The position numbers were made by a program, and so were the translations under genes. A stretch of 64,000 bases of DNA, taken from Ruminococcus sp. GTDB lineage: Bacteria > Bacillota > Clostridia > Oscillospirales > Ruminococcaceae. This document shows positions 54,179 through 63,836 of the stretch, piece after piece. How positions within the stretch are numbered: position 1 is the first letter of the stretch; each line of letters opens with the position of its first letter. The stretch is taken from positions 1-64,000 of the forward strand of contig SVNR01000005.1 of NCBI GenBank assembly GCA_015066815.1. Direction: 5' to 3'. Under the pieces are notes generated by a model, which worked only from the letters and a program-made list of their open reading frames with translations, was not told the DNA's origin and made no database searches.

Positions 54179-54532
54179 ATGTCAGTCAGACGAGGAGAGA
54201 TATATTATGCGGATCTTAGTCCTGTGGTAGGTTCAGAGCAGGGCGGAATAAGACCGGTACTTATAGTTCAGAACGATATAGGAAACAAGCACAGTCCTAC
54301 TGTTATTGCAGCTGCAATAACAAGTCAGAGGGATAAAGCAAAGCTTCCTACTCATATTGAGCTCAATGCTCTGCAGTATGGTCTTGCCAAGGACAGTGTT
54401 GTGCTTTTAGAGCAGATACGCACTATCGATAAAAGAAGACTCAAGGAGCGTATGGGAGAGCTCGATAATACATCTATGCATAAGGTGAACGACGCATTAT
54501 CAATAAGCTTCGGGCTTAATAACATAGTGTAA
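54179..54532 (+). CDS. mazF: MazF/PemK-family endoribonuclease toxin
   Basis: 117 aa; [64 protein letters not shown]. Confidence 0.95.
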   Translation: MSVRRGEIYYADLSPVVGSEQGGIRPVLIVQNDIGNKHSPTVIAAAITSQRDKAKLPTHIELNALQYGLAKDSVVLLEQIRTIDKRRLKERMGELDNTSMHKVNDALSISFGLNNIV

Positions 54533-54538
54533 AGATAA

Positions 54539-54585
54539 AAGGAGAATACGCTTTCAGATTTTCTGAAAGTGTATTCTCCTTTTTT
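54539..54585 (+). terminator. Rho-independent terminator after mazF
   Basis: aaggagaatacgctttcag-attt-tctgaaagtgtattctcctttttt, ~19-bp stem. Confidence 0.88.
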
Positions 54586-54666
54586 GCAGCATATCTTCTT
54601 CCGTATATCCATAAAAATTATTTTACTGCCTTTTCGATGAGGGATTCGTGCTTTTGGGTTTATTTA

Positions 54667-54900
54667 TTATAGTTGATTCCCACAAGCAGAATTTCGCTGC
54701 TGTATGCTCATAAGATCTGTAAACTGCTCGTTTGTATCATTATCTTTGGCAACAACCTCTGTATGATAATCCTGTTTATGAGTGATGTTGAAATCAATAA
54801 CATTTATACATATCGTTCTCTTCGGATTATCATATGATTGTCCGCTTTCAATCCTACTTATATTATATATCTTGTTTACAAAAAATGCAAGTATTAGCCG
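54667..54900 (-). pseudogene. remnant of an Rpn-family / PD-(D/E)XK nuclease transposase-like gene
   Basis: Within ORF 54667..54975: VNKIYNISRIESGQSYDNPKRTICINVIDFNITHKQDYHTEVVAKDNDTNEQFTDLMSI resembles the conserved 'Y..LKR.I.I.ILDF.....YHS.......LTD..E' core of that family; no complete protein. Confidence 0.5.
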
Positions 54901-55085
54901 GAGCTTAAGGAGTGTAAAAACAGCAGATAGGGTAGTGTGGTTGGGGCATCTGCGGCAGATGATAAAAACCTGCATGGATGTGCAGTGTTATACTGACGGT
55001 TCATGCAGGTTTTTATTTTAGAAGAATGTTAATAAGAACAATAGATTTGTTTTGCGGATAATGTTCTGCTGTAAGTGATCTGAGA

Positions 55086-56069
55086 TTAGCCTATTGATGT
55101 TATCTTGTTTGAAATATACTGCTTAAGCCTTGCAAGATCAGAGATGTTTACAGTGTCGTTGCCGTCTATGTCTGCAAGTGATGACTGTTCTGAAGTAAGC
55201 TCTGTATCTCCGAGGATAGCGAGGCTGAGAAATGACAGATCGTTCAGATCGATGATGTTGTCGTTGTTGAGATCTCCGATAGTTTTATCTGTTGTCTTAG
55301 GCGTATATACGATACTTGACAGCTCTCTGGATTCGGAGACATCTGTTGGACAAATAAATTCGACATGTTCTGACCGGAAAAATTCCAGAAGCTCATTGAA
55401 GTATTCTTCATTTTTCAGATTTGACACAGGATTTTCTTTCGGATATCCGACATAGCTGTAAGTTTTTCCATGTATTACTTTTTCTTCGGGTGATATTTCA
55501 AGATTGAACTTTTCAAACTTTTTTGTCAGTTCCTCGGCAGACAGCTCATCTGTGAAATATGCCCTCATAAAAGTTGCCTGTTTGGTAATCGCAACAGTTG
55601 AACATTCGGTTATGGATTTAATATTATCATATCCGAATAAAATATCGATAACGTCCTGCTTATCAGTATCTGTATAGGATGAGATACTTATCTGATAAGT
55701 GTTTTCCATGTCTGATATTTTATACAGTTTGTTGTTTTTATTTTTGAGCTTCTCATTGATTTCTTCAATAGGAAGTTCTGTGTCGTCACTGACCGCAACA
55801 ACCAGTCTGCGATTATATTCCTCATAATAGTGTGCACCTGTTTTATCTAAGGTCGTAAAGCCTTTGCGATATTCATCTTCGTATTTCGTAGCAACAGTCT
55901 GACCATCGTTTTCCATAAGCTCTTCAATTGATTGTGAGGTAACGAGAATAGAGTAAATATGATTATCTTGTTTAACGGAAGTTTCAGCTGAAACCTTCGT
56001 CATGGGCAATGTTGCTATAAGTATGGATGGTATTATTATTCGTGATAAAATCTTCTGAGTTTTTTTCAT
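55086..56069 (-). CDS. secreted dockerin-containing protein, N-terminal region of unknown function (paralogue A)
   Basis: 327 aa; signal peptide; C-terminal dockerin GDLNNDNIIDLNDLSFLSLAILGDTELTSEQSSLADIDGNDTVNISDLARLKQYIS. Confidence 0.85.
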   Translation of the reverse strand: MKKTQKILSRIIIPSILIATLPMTKVSAETSVKQDNHIYSILVTSQSIEELMENDGQTVATKYEDEYRKGFTTLDKTGAHYYEEYNRRLVVAVSDDTELPIEEINEKLKNKNNKLYKISDMENTYQISISSYTDTDKQDVIDILFGYDNIKSITECSTVAITKQATFMRAYFTDELSAEELTKKFEKFNLEISPEEKVIHGKTYSYVGYPKENPVSNLKNEEYFNELLEFFRSEHVEFICPTDVSESRELSSIVYTPKTTDKTIGDLNNDNIIDLNDLSFLSLAILGDTELTSEQSSLADIDGNDTVNISDLARLKQYISNKITSIG

Positions 56070-56141
56070 AAAATCACCTCATTGAGTTAAACGTGGATCA
56101 GATAAATAAAAACGTAACGTGAATTATATTTAAAGTGAAAC

Positions 56142-56177
56142 TATAGTAAACGACAAATATATTTGCCGCTTACTATA
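56142..56177. repeat. palindromic intergenic repeat, copy 5
   Basis: tatagtaaacgacaaatatatttgccgcttactata between the two dockerin paralogues. Confidence 0.75.
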
Positions 56178-56250
56178 AGTACATTAAATCACGTCAGACA
56201 GTTTACTTATCTGTTTTATTTTTTTACTTTCCGGTCAGTTTTTCAAGTCA

Positions 56251-57264
56251 TTAATTTATTGTATTATCATTTCTGGATATATATCTTTTAAGCTTTGCAA
56301 GGTCTGAGAGATTGATTTTTCCGTCAGCATTTATGTTAGCTGAGATCTTCTGAATGTCGTTGAATTCGTTATCGCCGATAAGATAGAGAGAAAGCAGTGA
56401 GAGGTCGGACATATCGATACAGAGGTCACGGTTTATATCTCCGTATAACAATTCGTGGGATTCTTTCTCATAGACTATGGTTGCGAAGGATTCGGAATCA
56501 GGGATTCTTTCAGCTGCCCAGAATTCAACAAACACATCATCATTTTTCAGAAGCTTCTCAAGCTTTTCGCAGTATTCCGGATCAGACATGTTTGTTATCG
56601 TGTTTTTTCCCCAATCTGCTAAATATATGTGCTTTCCATCATCTTCTCCGTATGATGATGGACGCAGATTTAAATCAAAGTAATCGAAATTATACTGTTC
56701 TTCTACTTCTTCTATGGAGAGAGGACTTTTTATTTCGACATGTCTGATTCCACAAAGAGTATTAGTCCATATCTCCACGGTTTCTGTGATAAGTGATGTC
56801 TGATCATATGAGGACAATACTTCAAGGGCGTTCTTGCGAGCATCCAAAGAATCTACACTGACAGTATACACATTTCTGTCACCGTTCTTTTCTGCCTTTT
56901 TAAGAGTATATGGTGCTATCTTTTCATTGATCTCATCTACGGGCAGTTCTTTTCCCGGAATTGTTTCAACAGTAAAAATGTATCTTTTTTCGGCATATGA
57001 GTTTATGTAAGGATTATCGGTTTCGGAATCTACACCAATTACGAACGTTGTATATCCTACGATACTCGACCAGTAATCTTTAAAAACGATTTTTGGTCCG
57101 GGGATTCTGTCTATGAGTTCTTCAACCTTTACATTCCAGTTTATGTCTATGTAGTACGGTGGATTGTATTCAGCCGCCGATACAGCAAACGAACCGGTGC
57201 TTGCGGCAAGTATGAAGAGTGCGGATAATGCTGCGGTTAGTTTTTTCATTGTTTTAGTTTTCAT
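56251..57264 (-). CDS. secreted dockerin-containing protein, N-terminal region of unknown function (paralogue B)
   Basis: Signal peptide MKTKTMKKLTAALSALFILAASTGSFAVSA; dockerin GDINRDLCIDMSDLSLLSLYLIGDNEF..ANINADGKINLSDLAKLKRYIS; start at internal ATG 57264. Confidence 0.85.
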   Translation of the reverse strand: MKTKTMKKLTAALSALFILAASTGSFAVSAAEYNPPYYIDINWNVKVEELIDRIPGPKIVFKDYWSSIVGYTTFVIGVDSETDNPYINSYAEKRYIFTVETIPGKELPVDEINEKIAPYTLKKAEKNGDRNVYTVSVDSLDARKNALEVLSSYDQTSLITETVEIWTNTLCGIRHVEIKSPLSIEEVEEQYNFDYFDLNLRPSSYGEDDGKHIYLADWGKNTITNMSDPEYCEKLEKLLKNDDVFVEFWAAERIPDSESFATIVYEKESHELLYGDINRDLCIDMSDLSLLSLYLIGDNEFNDIQKISANINADGKINLSDLAKLKRYISRNDNTIN

Positions 57265-57630
57265 AATGATCCCTCCGATATGTGTGTATTTAAAAATCAG
57301 TACTGCCAATGAGATTCGTTTTTTAAGCCTTCATATATATAATATTTTAAGGCATGAAAATGTTTGAGTTTGATTGCAAGTTTGGAGAAACTCACAATTT
57401 TAGCTCGAAAAATTGTTATATATATCCATCTGATACACCCCCCTATCCATAATTATTATCTGAAACAGGAAAAGCGTTCCGCTTTTTGTCCCTGTTCATA
57501 AATAATAACAATGCAGGTGTTCAAATCCTGACATAAAAATCTGATTTAAAAGTGAGTTCTACTTTTTTTATAAATTTAGTAAAGTTAAATAGTGAGTTTT
57601 TAACAAAAATCAGTTAAATAAATGTTAATA

Positions 57631-58305
57631 TTATTCTGACTTCTTTATGGAGTTTGCTACATCCAATAATAGTTTTTTTCCGGAGTTTGTTCTTAGTGTA
57701 AATATATAATCACCATTCTCCCATATTAAGTGATAAAAATTATGATTATCTACATAATGCATTGCTTCAAATCCGTTAATAATTATAGTTTCAATATCTG
57801 CATCTTCTGTATTCTTATTGATAGTAATATCTTTTGTGTATTGACAAAAATAAATGCTTACATCTCCCTTTGCATACTCAATCGTATTTCCGGTTGCATC
57901 CAATATTTCATAAACCACTTCATAATCACTCAGATCATAAGTAATCTCATATACCTCCTCAATGGTCTCCGGAAACCCTTCTTGTTCCGGTGAACGTATA
58001 ATCGAAAACTTTTCAAGTATATACACATAAAAATTCGCAAGAGTCTCACCGATAGCATCTACCTTAGTCACAGTTATAGACGACAGAACGATCACTACGC
58101 CTAATATCCATGCAGTTCTCTTCACCCCTGTGTTTATCAGCGGATAATAAGATTTTCTGCGGCGGCTGATAAGCTTTTTCATTTTTCGTTCAAACTTTTT
58201 AGAAAAGATATGCTCTTCAGGAGCTTCCGGCAGGGCGTCTGTGTATTCGGGAAGTAGTGCTTCTGCCACAGCTTTTTTGAAAATATTTTCAGATGTACTG
58301 CTCAT
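57631..58305 (-). CDS. membrane protein, anti-sigma-like with DUF4367-like C-terminus
   Basis: 224 aa; single TM near residues 70-90, extracytoplasmic C-terminus (FEAMHYVDNHNFYHLIWENGDYIFTLRTNSGKKLLLDVANSI); overlaps the sigma gene. Confidence 0.75.
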   Translation of the reverse strand: MSSTSENIFKKAVAEALLPEYTDALPEAPEEHIFSKKFERKMKKLISRRRKSYYPLINTGVKRTAWILGVVIVLSSITVTKVDAIGETLANFYVYILEKFSIIRSPEQEGFPETIEEVYEITYDLSDYEVVYEILDATGNTIEYAKGDVSIYFCQYTKDITINKNTEDADIETIIINGFEAMHYVDNHNFYHLIWENGDYIFTLRTNSGKKLLLDVANSIKKSE

Positions 58306-58825
58306 CCTTATCCAGCTCCTCTCTGAGCATTTTTTTACCGCGTTCTATCCTTTTCCGTACTGCATCAGTGGAAATATGGAGTGAATCTGCGATTTCTTTG
58401 CATTCGAATCCTAAAACATAATACAGAACAAAAACGTCCTTGTACGTCTGCGGAAGACCTGAGATAATATTTATGAGTCTCTGATATTCGTATTTTTCAA
58501 GAATATCATCGTCTATAGATATGTTCTCATTAAGCGCAGTACTGCGCTCGGCAGTTTTTTTATTTTTATTGTAAATGTTTATAGAATGGTTCCTGATAAT
58601 AATAACAAAGTAAGCCTCTGTTTCGTGACATGAAAACGAAGAAATTTTTTTAAAATTATTTGCAGCAGCGAGAAAAGCCGTCTGGACGGCATCCTCGGCG
58701 TCATGTGAATTGTTCAGAATCCTGTACGCAGCCGCATACATACGCTGTCTGTATTTATAATACAGCTGTTCAAACCTTTGCTTATCGTTCTCATCATCAA
58801 TAAGCGAAAGACATATTCCTAACAT
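58289..58825 (-). CDS. ECF-type RNA polymerase sigma factor
   Basis: 178 aa; sigma-2 RMYAAAYRILNNSHDAEDAVQTAFLAAANNF, sigma-4 LPQTYKDVFVLYYVLGFECKEIADSLHISTDAVRKRIERGKKML. Confidence 0.93.
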   Translation of the reverse strand: MLGICLSLIDDENDKQRFEQLYYKYRQRMYAAAYRILNNSHDAEDAVQTAFLAAANNFKKISSFSCHETEAYFVIIIRNHSINIYNKNKKTAERSTALNENISIDDDILEKYEYQRLINIISGLPQTYKDVFVLYYVLGFECKEIADSLHISTDAVRKRIERGKKMLREELDKDEQYI

Positions 58826-58957
58826 GAAAAAACCACCACCTTATTATATTTACGATATAATATATTATCGGCTTTGTCAATAGTTTTTTTTAAACTGTTG
58901 CAAGAGCACAGGGAGAGCATCTATAATGGTCCGGCTCAGTACTTACCGACAAAAAAC

Positions 58958-58994
58958 AGCCGGCCACGGTATATATATCCGTGACCGGCTGATA
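58958..58994 (-). terminator. hairpin downstream of the small 59082..59252 ORF
   Basis: cagccggccacgg-tatatata-tccgtgaccggctg inverted repeat. Confidence 0.6.
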
Positions 58995-59081
58995 TATGAA
59001 TATTCATGTGAACTAAGGAACCGACGTGTACCGGAAGGCTGGTCAGTTAATGGTCAGACTCCGGTTCGATTCGGAATAATT

Positions 59082-59252
59082 TCAGATAAGAGAGTATTCG
59101 AGGTTCTCCCATACAAGACAGCTTCCGGTATCGGTGCCCGGCGGAAGCAGAGCGAGAGCGACGAGTATGGTATCTCCGGTGCCGGTGTCTGTTCTCGTGA
59201 GAACGGCATATTCTCCGGTTATATCGGTTACCTCATAATAGTATGGTCCCAT
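59082..59252 (-). CDS. 56-aa small protein, DUF3006-like (not in the ORF track)
   Basis: MGPYYYEVTDITGEYAVLTRTDTGTGDTILVALALLPPGTDTGSCLVWENLEYSLI*; strong RBS aaaaggaggatcaaaaac before ATG at 59252. Confidence 0.75.
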   Translation of the reverse strand: MGPYYYEVTDITGEYAVLTRTDTGTGDTILVALALLPPGTDTGSCLVWENLEYSLI

Positions 59253-59328
59253 GTTTTTGATCCTCCTTTTTTGCGTGTCGTGCTGATAAAGTTATTTTAC
59301 AGCAGCTGTATGCAAAAATCAAGAGTTT

Positions 59329-61968
59329 TTAACATATTTTTTTACTTGTGTTGAAAAAACTGCTTATAACAGGCATAACAGCAGCAAAGAGAAGGGAGGT
59401 GACAAGCTGTTTACTGTTGAGTGCGACGGTTGAAAAAACAGGCTGTGCAACAGGAAGATATACTGCAGCAGCTATTGCGGCAGCAGATATCAGTACAGCG
59501 CCGATAAGCTTGGGGTTGTTAAAATATTTTACAGTAAAGATGTTTCGTGTTTCGGATTTGCACTCAAAAACATGAAGCAGCTGAGAAGCTACAAGGGTAA
59601 CAAGCGCAGCTGTTCTCGAATGGGAGAGACTGCCTGTCATACGCATGACAGTCGAGAAGCTTCCGAGGGTGCATAGTCCTATCATAGCGCCGCGGAACAA
59701 TATTTTTCCGAGAAGTCCGCCTGCAAAAAAGCTTTCGGATGATTTTCTGGGCGGTTTTCTCATTTCTTCCTCGTCGAAGGGCTCCACACCGAGAGCTATT
59801 GCCGGCAGACCGTCGGTAACGAGGTTTACGAGCAGAAGCTGTATAGGCAGAAGAACTATCGGATACCCCATAAGTATTCCGAGAAACATGGTCAGTACCT
59901 CGCCTATGTTGCAGGAAAGAAGATACCGGACAAACTTTCGTATGTTTGAGTATATACAGCGCCCCTGTCCGACAGCCTTTACGAGTGTTGCGAAGTTGTC
60001 GTCAAGAAGTATCACATCAGCTGCCTGCTTTGTAACGTCTGTTCCTGTCAGTCCCATAGCAACTCCTACGTCTGCTTCTTTTATTGCAGGTGCGTCGTTT
60101 ACTCCGTCACCGGTCATAGTAACTATATGACCTTTTTGTTTGTAGGCTCTTACAAGACGGAGCTTGTGTGCAGGAGTTACCCCTGCAAATACAGAATAGT
60201 CTCCTATAGTTTCAAGCAGAGTGCTGTCGCTTAACAGATCAAGCTCTTTTCCCGTTATAGCTTTTTTGTTACGAAGGATTCCTGCCTTGCCTGCAATGGC
60301 AACAGCTGTGTTTTTCTGGTCTCCCGTTATCATTACGGTTTCTATGCCTGCGCTTCGGCAAAGCTTTATGGCTTTTTTTGCTTCCTTGCGGACAGGGTCT
60401 ATCATTCCGGTAAGACCTGCAAAAACCATTCCGCTGTCAGAGTTTTCAACGCCTACACAGAGCTTTGTTGAAAAAGCAAGAACTCTCAGAGCGTTATCGG
60501 AAAACTCAGTTATTTTTTCTTCTATGCTTTTTCTGATAAGGCCGGTCATCGGGATCACACCTCTGTCGGTTTCTACAAAGGCACATCTTGGCAGAATAAC
60601 ATCAGGAGCACCCTTTGATATGATAAGCTTGTTTGAGTTGCTGCTTCCTACAGTAACCGTCATAAAGCGTGTGCTTGAATCAAACGGGATCTCGGAAAGC
60701 TTGCTGTATTCATTTTTTAAAGCGTCTGCATGAATATTTCCCTTTGCAGCTGCGATGAGAAGGGCTGTTTCGGTCGGGTCTCCGGTTACCTTCCACTTGC
60801 CGGAGGAACGTACAGAAGCCCGGTTTCTGCTGTTTACAGGCTCAGAAGCCGATATAGATGCGTTGTTGCACAGTACACAGGCTGTGAGGAGCTTCTTCAG
60901 TGCCGGACATGAGGAGGAGTTTATTGTTCCGGAGTCTGCTTTTTGTATGCTTCCCGACATGCTGTAGCCTGTTCCGTCTACACTGAAATCCTCCATTCCT
61001 GCAAAAATATTTGTAACAGTCATACGGTTTTCTGTTATAGTACCTGTTTTATCGGAGCATATGACCGATGTACAGCCAAGCGTTTCAACAGAATGAAGTC
61101 TGTTGACAAGTGCTTTTTGTCTGAACATACGGTTTACTGCAAGTGCAAGCGCTATGGTAACAGCTGCAGGAAGTCCCTCAGGTATGGCGGCGATAGCGAT
61201 TGTTATTCCGGTCATAAGCATATCGAAGACATCTTCTCCGCGCAGTACGCCTGCAAGAAATACTGTTATACATACGGCAAGGCATATTATCGCAACAACC
61301 TTTCCGAGTTCTGCAAGGCGTATCTGGAGAGGCGTCATTTCGTCGTCTATGTCTGATATCATACCGGATATCATGCCTATCTGAGTGTTTTTTCCGGTAG
61401 CTATTACCTTTGCTGCAGCGTGCCCTGTTGTTATGACCGTACCTGCATATATGACAGTGTCCTTACCGAGCCTGTTGTCTGTATCCGCTTCACTTCCGGT
61501 ATGTTTTGAAACCGAATCAGACTCACCTGTAAGAATTGATTCGTCAGCGTGAAGGCCCTGTGCGCTGATCAGAACACAGTCGGCAGGTACCTTGTCGCCT
61601 GCTTCGACCTCTATGATGTCAGAGACAACAAGCTCTGCCGCATCGATGACGGAAAGCTTTCCGTCCCTGTAGGTCCTGGCGGTAGGTGATGTCATTTTTT
61701 TCAGCTCTTCAAGTGTTTTTTCAGTTTTGTATTCCTGTAGAAAACCAAGCACGGCGTTCAGAAGAACTATTGTTATGATAGTTACAGAGTCGTATATTTC
61801 TCCAAGAAACACAGATATGAGTGTTGCGGCAAGAAGTATAACAACCATGATGTCTCTGAACTGGTTTATGAATATTTTCAGAGGCCGTGCCTTTTTTTCT
61901 TCTGAAAAAGTGTTGTATCCATTTTGTTCAAGCAGCTTCCGAGCTTTTTCTGTAGTCAGTCCTGTCAC
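59329..61968 (-). CDS. P-type cation (calcium)-transporting ATPase
   Basis: 879 aa; CSDKTGTITENRMTV, TGESDSVSKH, MTGDGVNDAPAIKEADVGVAMG, PEGLPAAVTIALALAVNRM. Confidence 0.95.
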   Translation of the reverse strand: MTGLTTEKARKLLEQNGYNTFSEEKKARPLKIFINQFRDIMVVILLAATLISVFLGEIYDSVTIITIVLLNAVLGFLQEYKTEKTLEELKKMTSPTARTYRDGKLSVIDAAELVVSDIIEVEAGDKVPADCVLISAQGLHADESILTGESDSVSKHTGSEADTDNRLGKDTVIYAGTVITTGHAAAKVIATGKNTQIGMISGMISDIDDEMTPLQIRLAELGKVVAIICLAVCITVFLAGVLRGEDVFDMLMTGITIAIAAIPEGLPAAVTIALALAVNRMFRQKALVNRLHSVETLGCTSVICSDKTGTITENRMTVTNIFAGMEDFSVDGTGYSMSGSIQKADSGTINSSSCPALKKLLTACVLCNNASISASEPVNSRNRASVRSSGKWKVTGDPTETALLIAAAKGNIHADALKNEYSKLSEIPFDSSTRFMTVTVGSSNSNKLIISKGAPDVILPRCAFVETDRGVIPMTGLIRKSIEEKITEFSDNALRVLAFSTKLCVGVENSDSGMVFAGLTGMIDPVRKEAKKAIKLCRSAGIETVMITGDQKNTAVAIAGKAGILRNKKAITGKELDLLSDSTLLETIGDYSVFAGVTPAHKLRLVRAYKQKGHIVTMTGDGVNDAPAIKEADVGVAMGLTGTDVTKQAADVILLDDNFATLVKAVGQGRCIYSNIRKFVRYLLSCNIGEVLTMFLGILMGYPIVLLPIQLLLVNLVTDGLPAIALGVEPFDEEEMRKPPRKSSESFFAGGLLGKILFRGAMIGLCTLGSFSTVMRMTGSLSHSRTAALVTLVASQLLHVFECKSETRNIFTVKYFNNPKLIGAVLISAAAIAAAVYLPVAQPVFSTVALNSKQLVTSLLFAAVMPVISSFFNTSKKIC

Positions 61969-62090
61969 GTCAAATTCCCTCCGGATTCAAAAACATAAGA
62001 AGGCATATGTCTTTTTTATAATTTTTTTCTTTAGTAAGATATATTCATAAAAAACTGCAAGTATAACAAAAAAGCTGTTCTGAACAAAAC

Positions 62091-62122
62091 AACCGCCTCA
62101 AAGAAATTGCTTTGAGGCGGTT
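62091..62122. terminator. hairpin
   Basis: aaccgcctcaaag-aaattg-ctttgaggcggtt. Confidence 0.65.
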
Positions 62123-62139
62123 GAATAAACGCTGAATAT

Positions 62140-62174
62140 TATAGTGAACGAGAATATTTTTTTCGTTTACTATA
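62140..62174. repeat. palindromic intergenic repeat, copy 6
   Basis: tatagtgaacgagaatatttttttcgtttactata. Confidence 0.75.
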
Positions 62175-62344
62175 AATTTTTCGGTTACTGTTAAACTTTT
62201 AAAACTCTGTTGAAAAGTGTGTGGAAAGTGTGGAAAAGACTCTTGAAAACAGCTTTTTCAGGTACAAAATGCATATATTTTATGTTAAAATCAGGACAGA
62301 TACTGTATAAAAATCAGTTAACGCACATAGTATATGTTGAAAAC

Positions 62345-63154
62345 TTAATTTGTGATGCCAAGGATCTGCATTGCATTTTTATAAAAGATCATATCTTTTT
62401 CCTCGTCAGAAAGAGGAAGCTCGTTTATCATGGATATTTCGTTTGTAGGGTCGTCCCACGGACAGTCGCTGCCGAAGAGTATCCTGTCTGCACCGTGTGC
62501 ACGGATTATGCGTAACAGCTGATCTTTTGGTATTTCACTTGCAATAACAGAAACGTCAAAGTAAAGTCTGCCTTTTTTCCCTGCGAGGTACTTTTCAACA
62601 TTATCCCAGTCACGCATACCTCCGCCGTGAGCAAGTATCAGGGTCATATCCGGTACAGCGTCAAAAACCTCCGATGCCTGTTTTGCTCCGCAGTGGAAAA
62701 GATCGGGGGATACAGGATCAAAGCCTGAGTGGATAAGTACGGGAAGTCCGAGCTCTGAGCATTTTTTATATACAGGAATCATAAACTCATCGTTTACCAT
62801 AAAGTTCTGATAATCCGGATGAAGCTTTACACCAAAAAGTCCGAGAGCTTTTATTCGTTCGAGTTCTTCGAGCCTGTCCTCTGCAAGAGGATGAATACTT
62901 CCGAACGGATAGAAAAAGCCGTCTGAAACCTCAGCCGCCCAGTTGTTTATGGTAGTCTGCTGAGAAGGCTTCGTAGCGATAGGGAGTATAACTGCTTTTG
63001 AAACGCCGCAGCTTGTCAGGCGTTTGCGGAGTCCTTCGGTCGTACCGTCAGTAACAGGCCGCATATTAAAGCCGGCGGCGGTAGTTGTAAGAGAGTCCAT
63101 TGCACGTTTTGCAATACTGTCTGCAAACGAGTGTGTGTGAAAATCTATATACAT
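62345..63154 (-). CDS. amidohydrolase family 2 (TIM-barrel metal-dependent hydrolase)
   Basis: 269 aa; MYIDFHTHSFAD, GVKLHPDYQNF, LILAHGGG, ILFGSDCPW. Confidence 0.9.
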   Translation of the reverse strand: MYIDFHTHSFADSIAKRAMDSLTTTAAGFNMRPVTDGTTEGLRKRLTSCGVSKAVILPIATKPSQQTTINNWAAEVSDGFFYPFGSIHPLAEDRLEELERIKALGLFGVKLHPDYQNFMVNDEFMIPVYKKCSELGLPVLIHSGFDPVSPDLFHCGAKQASEVFDAVPDMTLILAHGGGMRDWDNVEKYLAGKKGRLYFDVSVIASEIPKDQLLRIIRAHGADRILFGSDCPWDDPTNEISMINELPLSDEEKDMIFYKNAMQILGITN

Positions 63155-63390
63155 AGAGTTTTCGCTTCCTTTCAGTAAAAAGAGATATTTTTTTGTCCAC
63201 TATAATTATAAATAAAAAAAAGCAAATTTTCAAGCTGTCAGTTTTTTCGGAAAGAACGGTAAACCCTGTGAGCTTTTCTGAAGTTGCCTTTGTTATGTCG
63301 GTTTTTTTGGCGAAAAATAAATTTTAAAATACTATTGCTTTTTTTATAAATTACTGATAAAATTATATTGATGGATATTTGAGTTTTTAA

Positions 63391-63594
<204 letters not shown>

Positions 63595-63624
63595 TATCAG
63601 GCGAACAGATATTTTTAAAAAGGG

Positions 63625-63657
63625 ATTAAAGACCGTGGGGAAACTGCGGTCTTTAAT
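63625..63657 (+). terminator. Rho-independent terminator after the ferredoxin
   Basis: attaaagaccgtgg-ggaaac-tgcggtctttaatttt. Confidence 0.75.
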
Positions 63658-63718
63658 TTTTCTGCCATACTATTGAATTATATATAAAAAAATGTTAGAA
63701 TGTATATATATTGATTTT

Positions 63719-63798
63719 TATAGTGAACGACAGATTTATTTATTGTTTACTATTAGCCGATATGCACAATGTTTTTTGCAGTCAGCAAATGTGCGTGG
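63719..63798. repeat. palindromic intergenic repeat, copy 7 (extended form)
   Basis: tatagtgaacgacagatttatttattgtttacta + ttagccgatatgcacaatgttttttgcagtcagcaaatgtgcgtgg; gapless alignment to 23009..23088. Confidence 0.75.
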
Positions 63799-63836
63799 CA
63801 ATAAAAATAATGACTGATACTATGGAGGTTTCTTAT

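Noticed and set aside
58926-59354. Plus-strand 142-aa ORF and a tRNA-like 'ggttcgattc' at 59062
   Set aside because: ORF overlaps the better-supported minus-strand small gene and a hairpin; the T-arm-like sequence lacks a consistent 5-bp stem and cloverleaf context.
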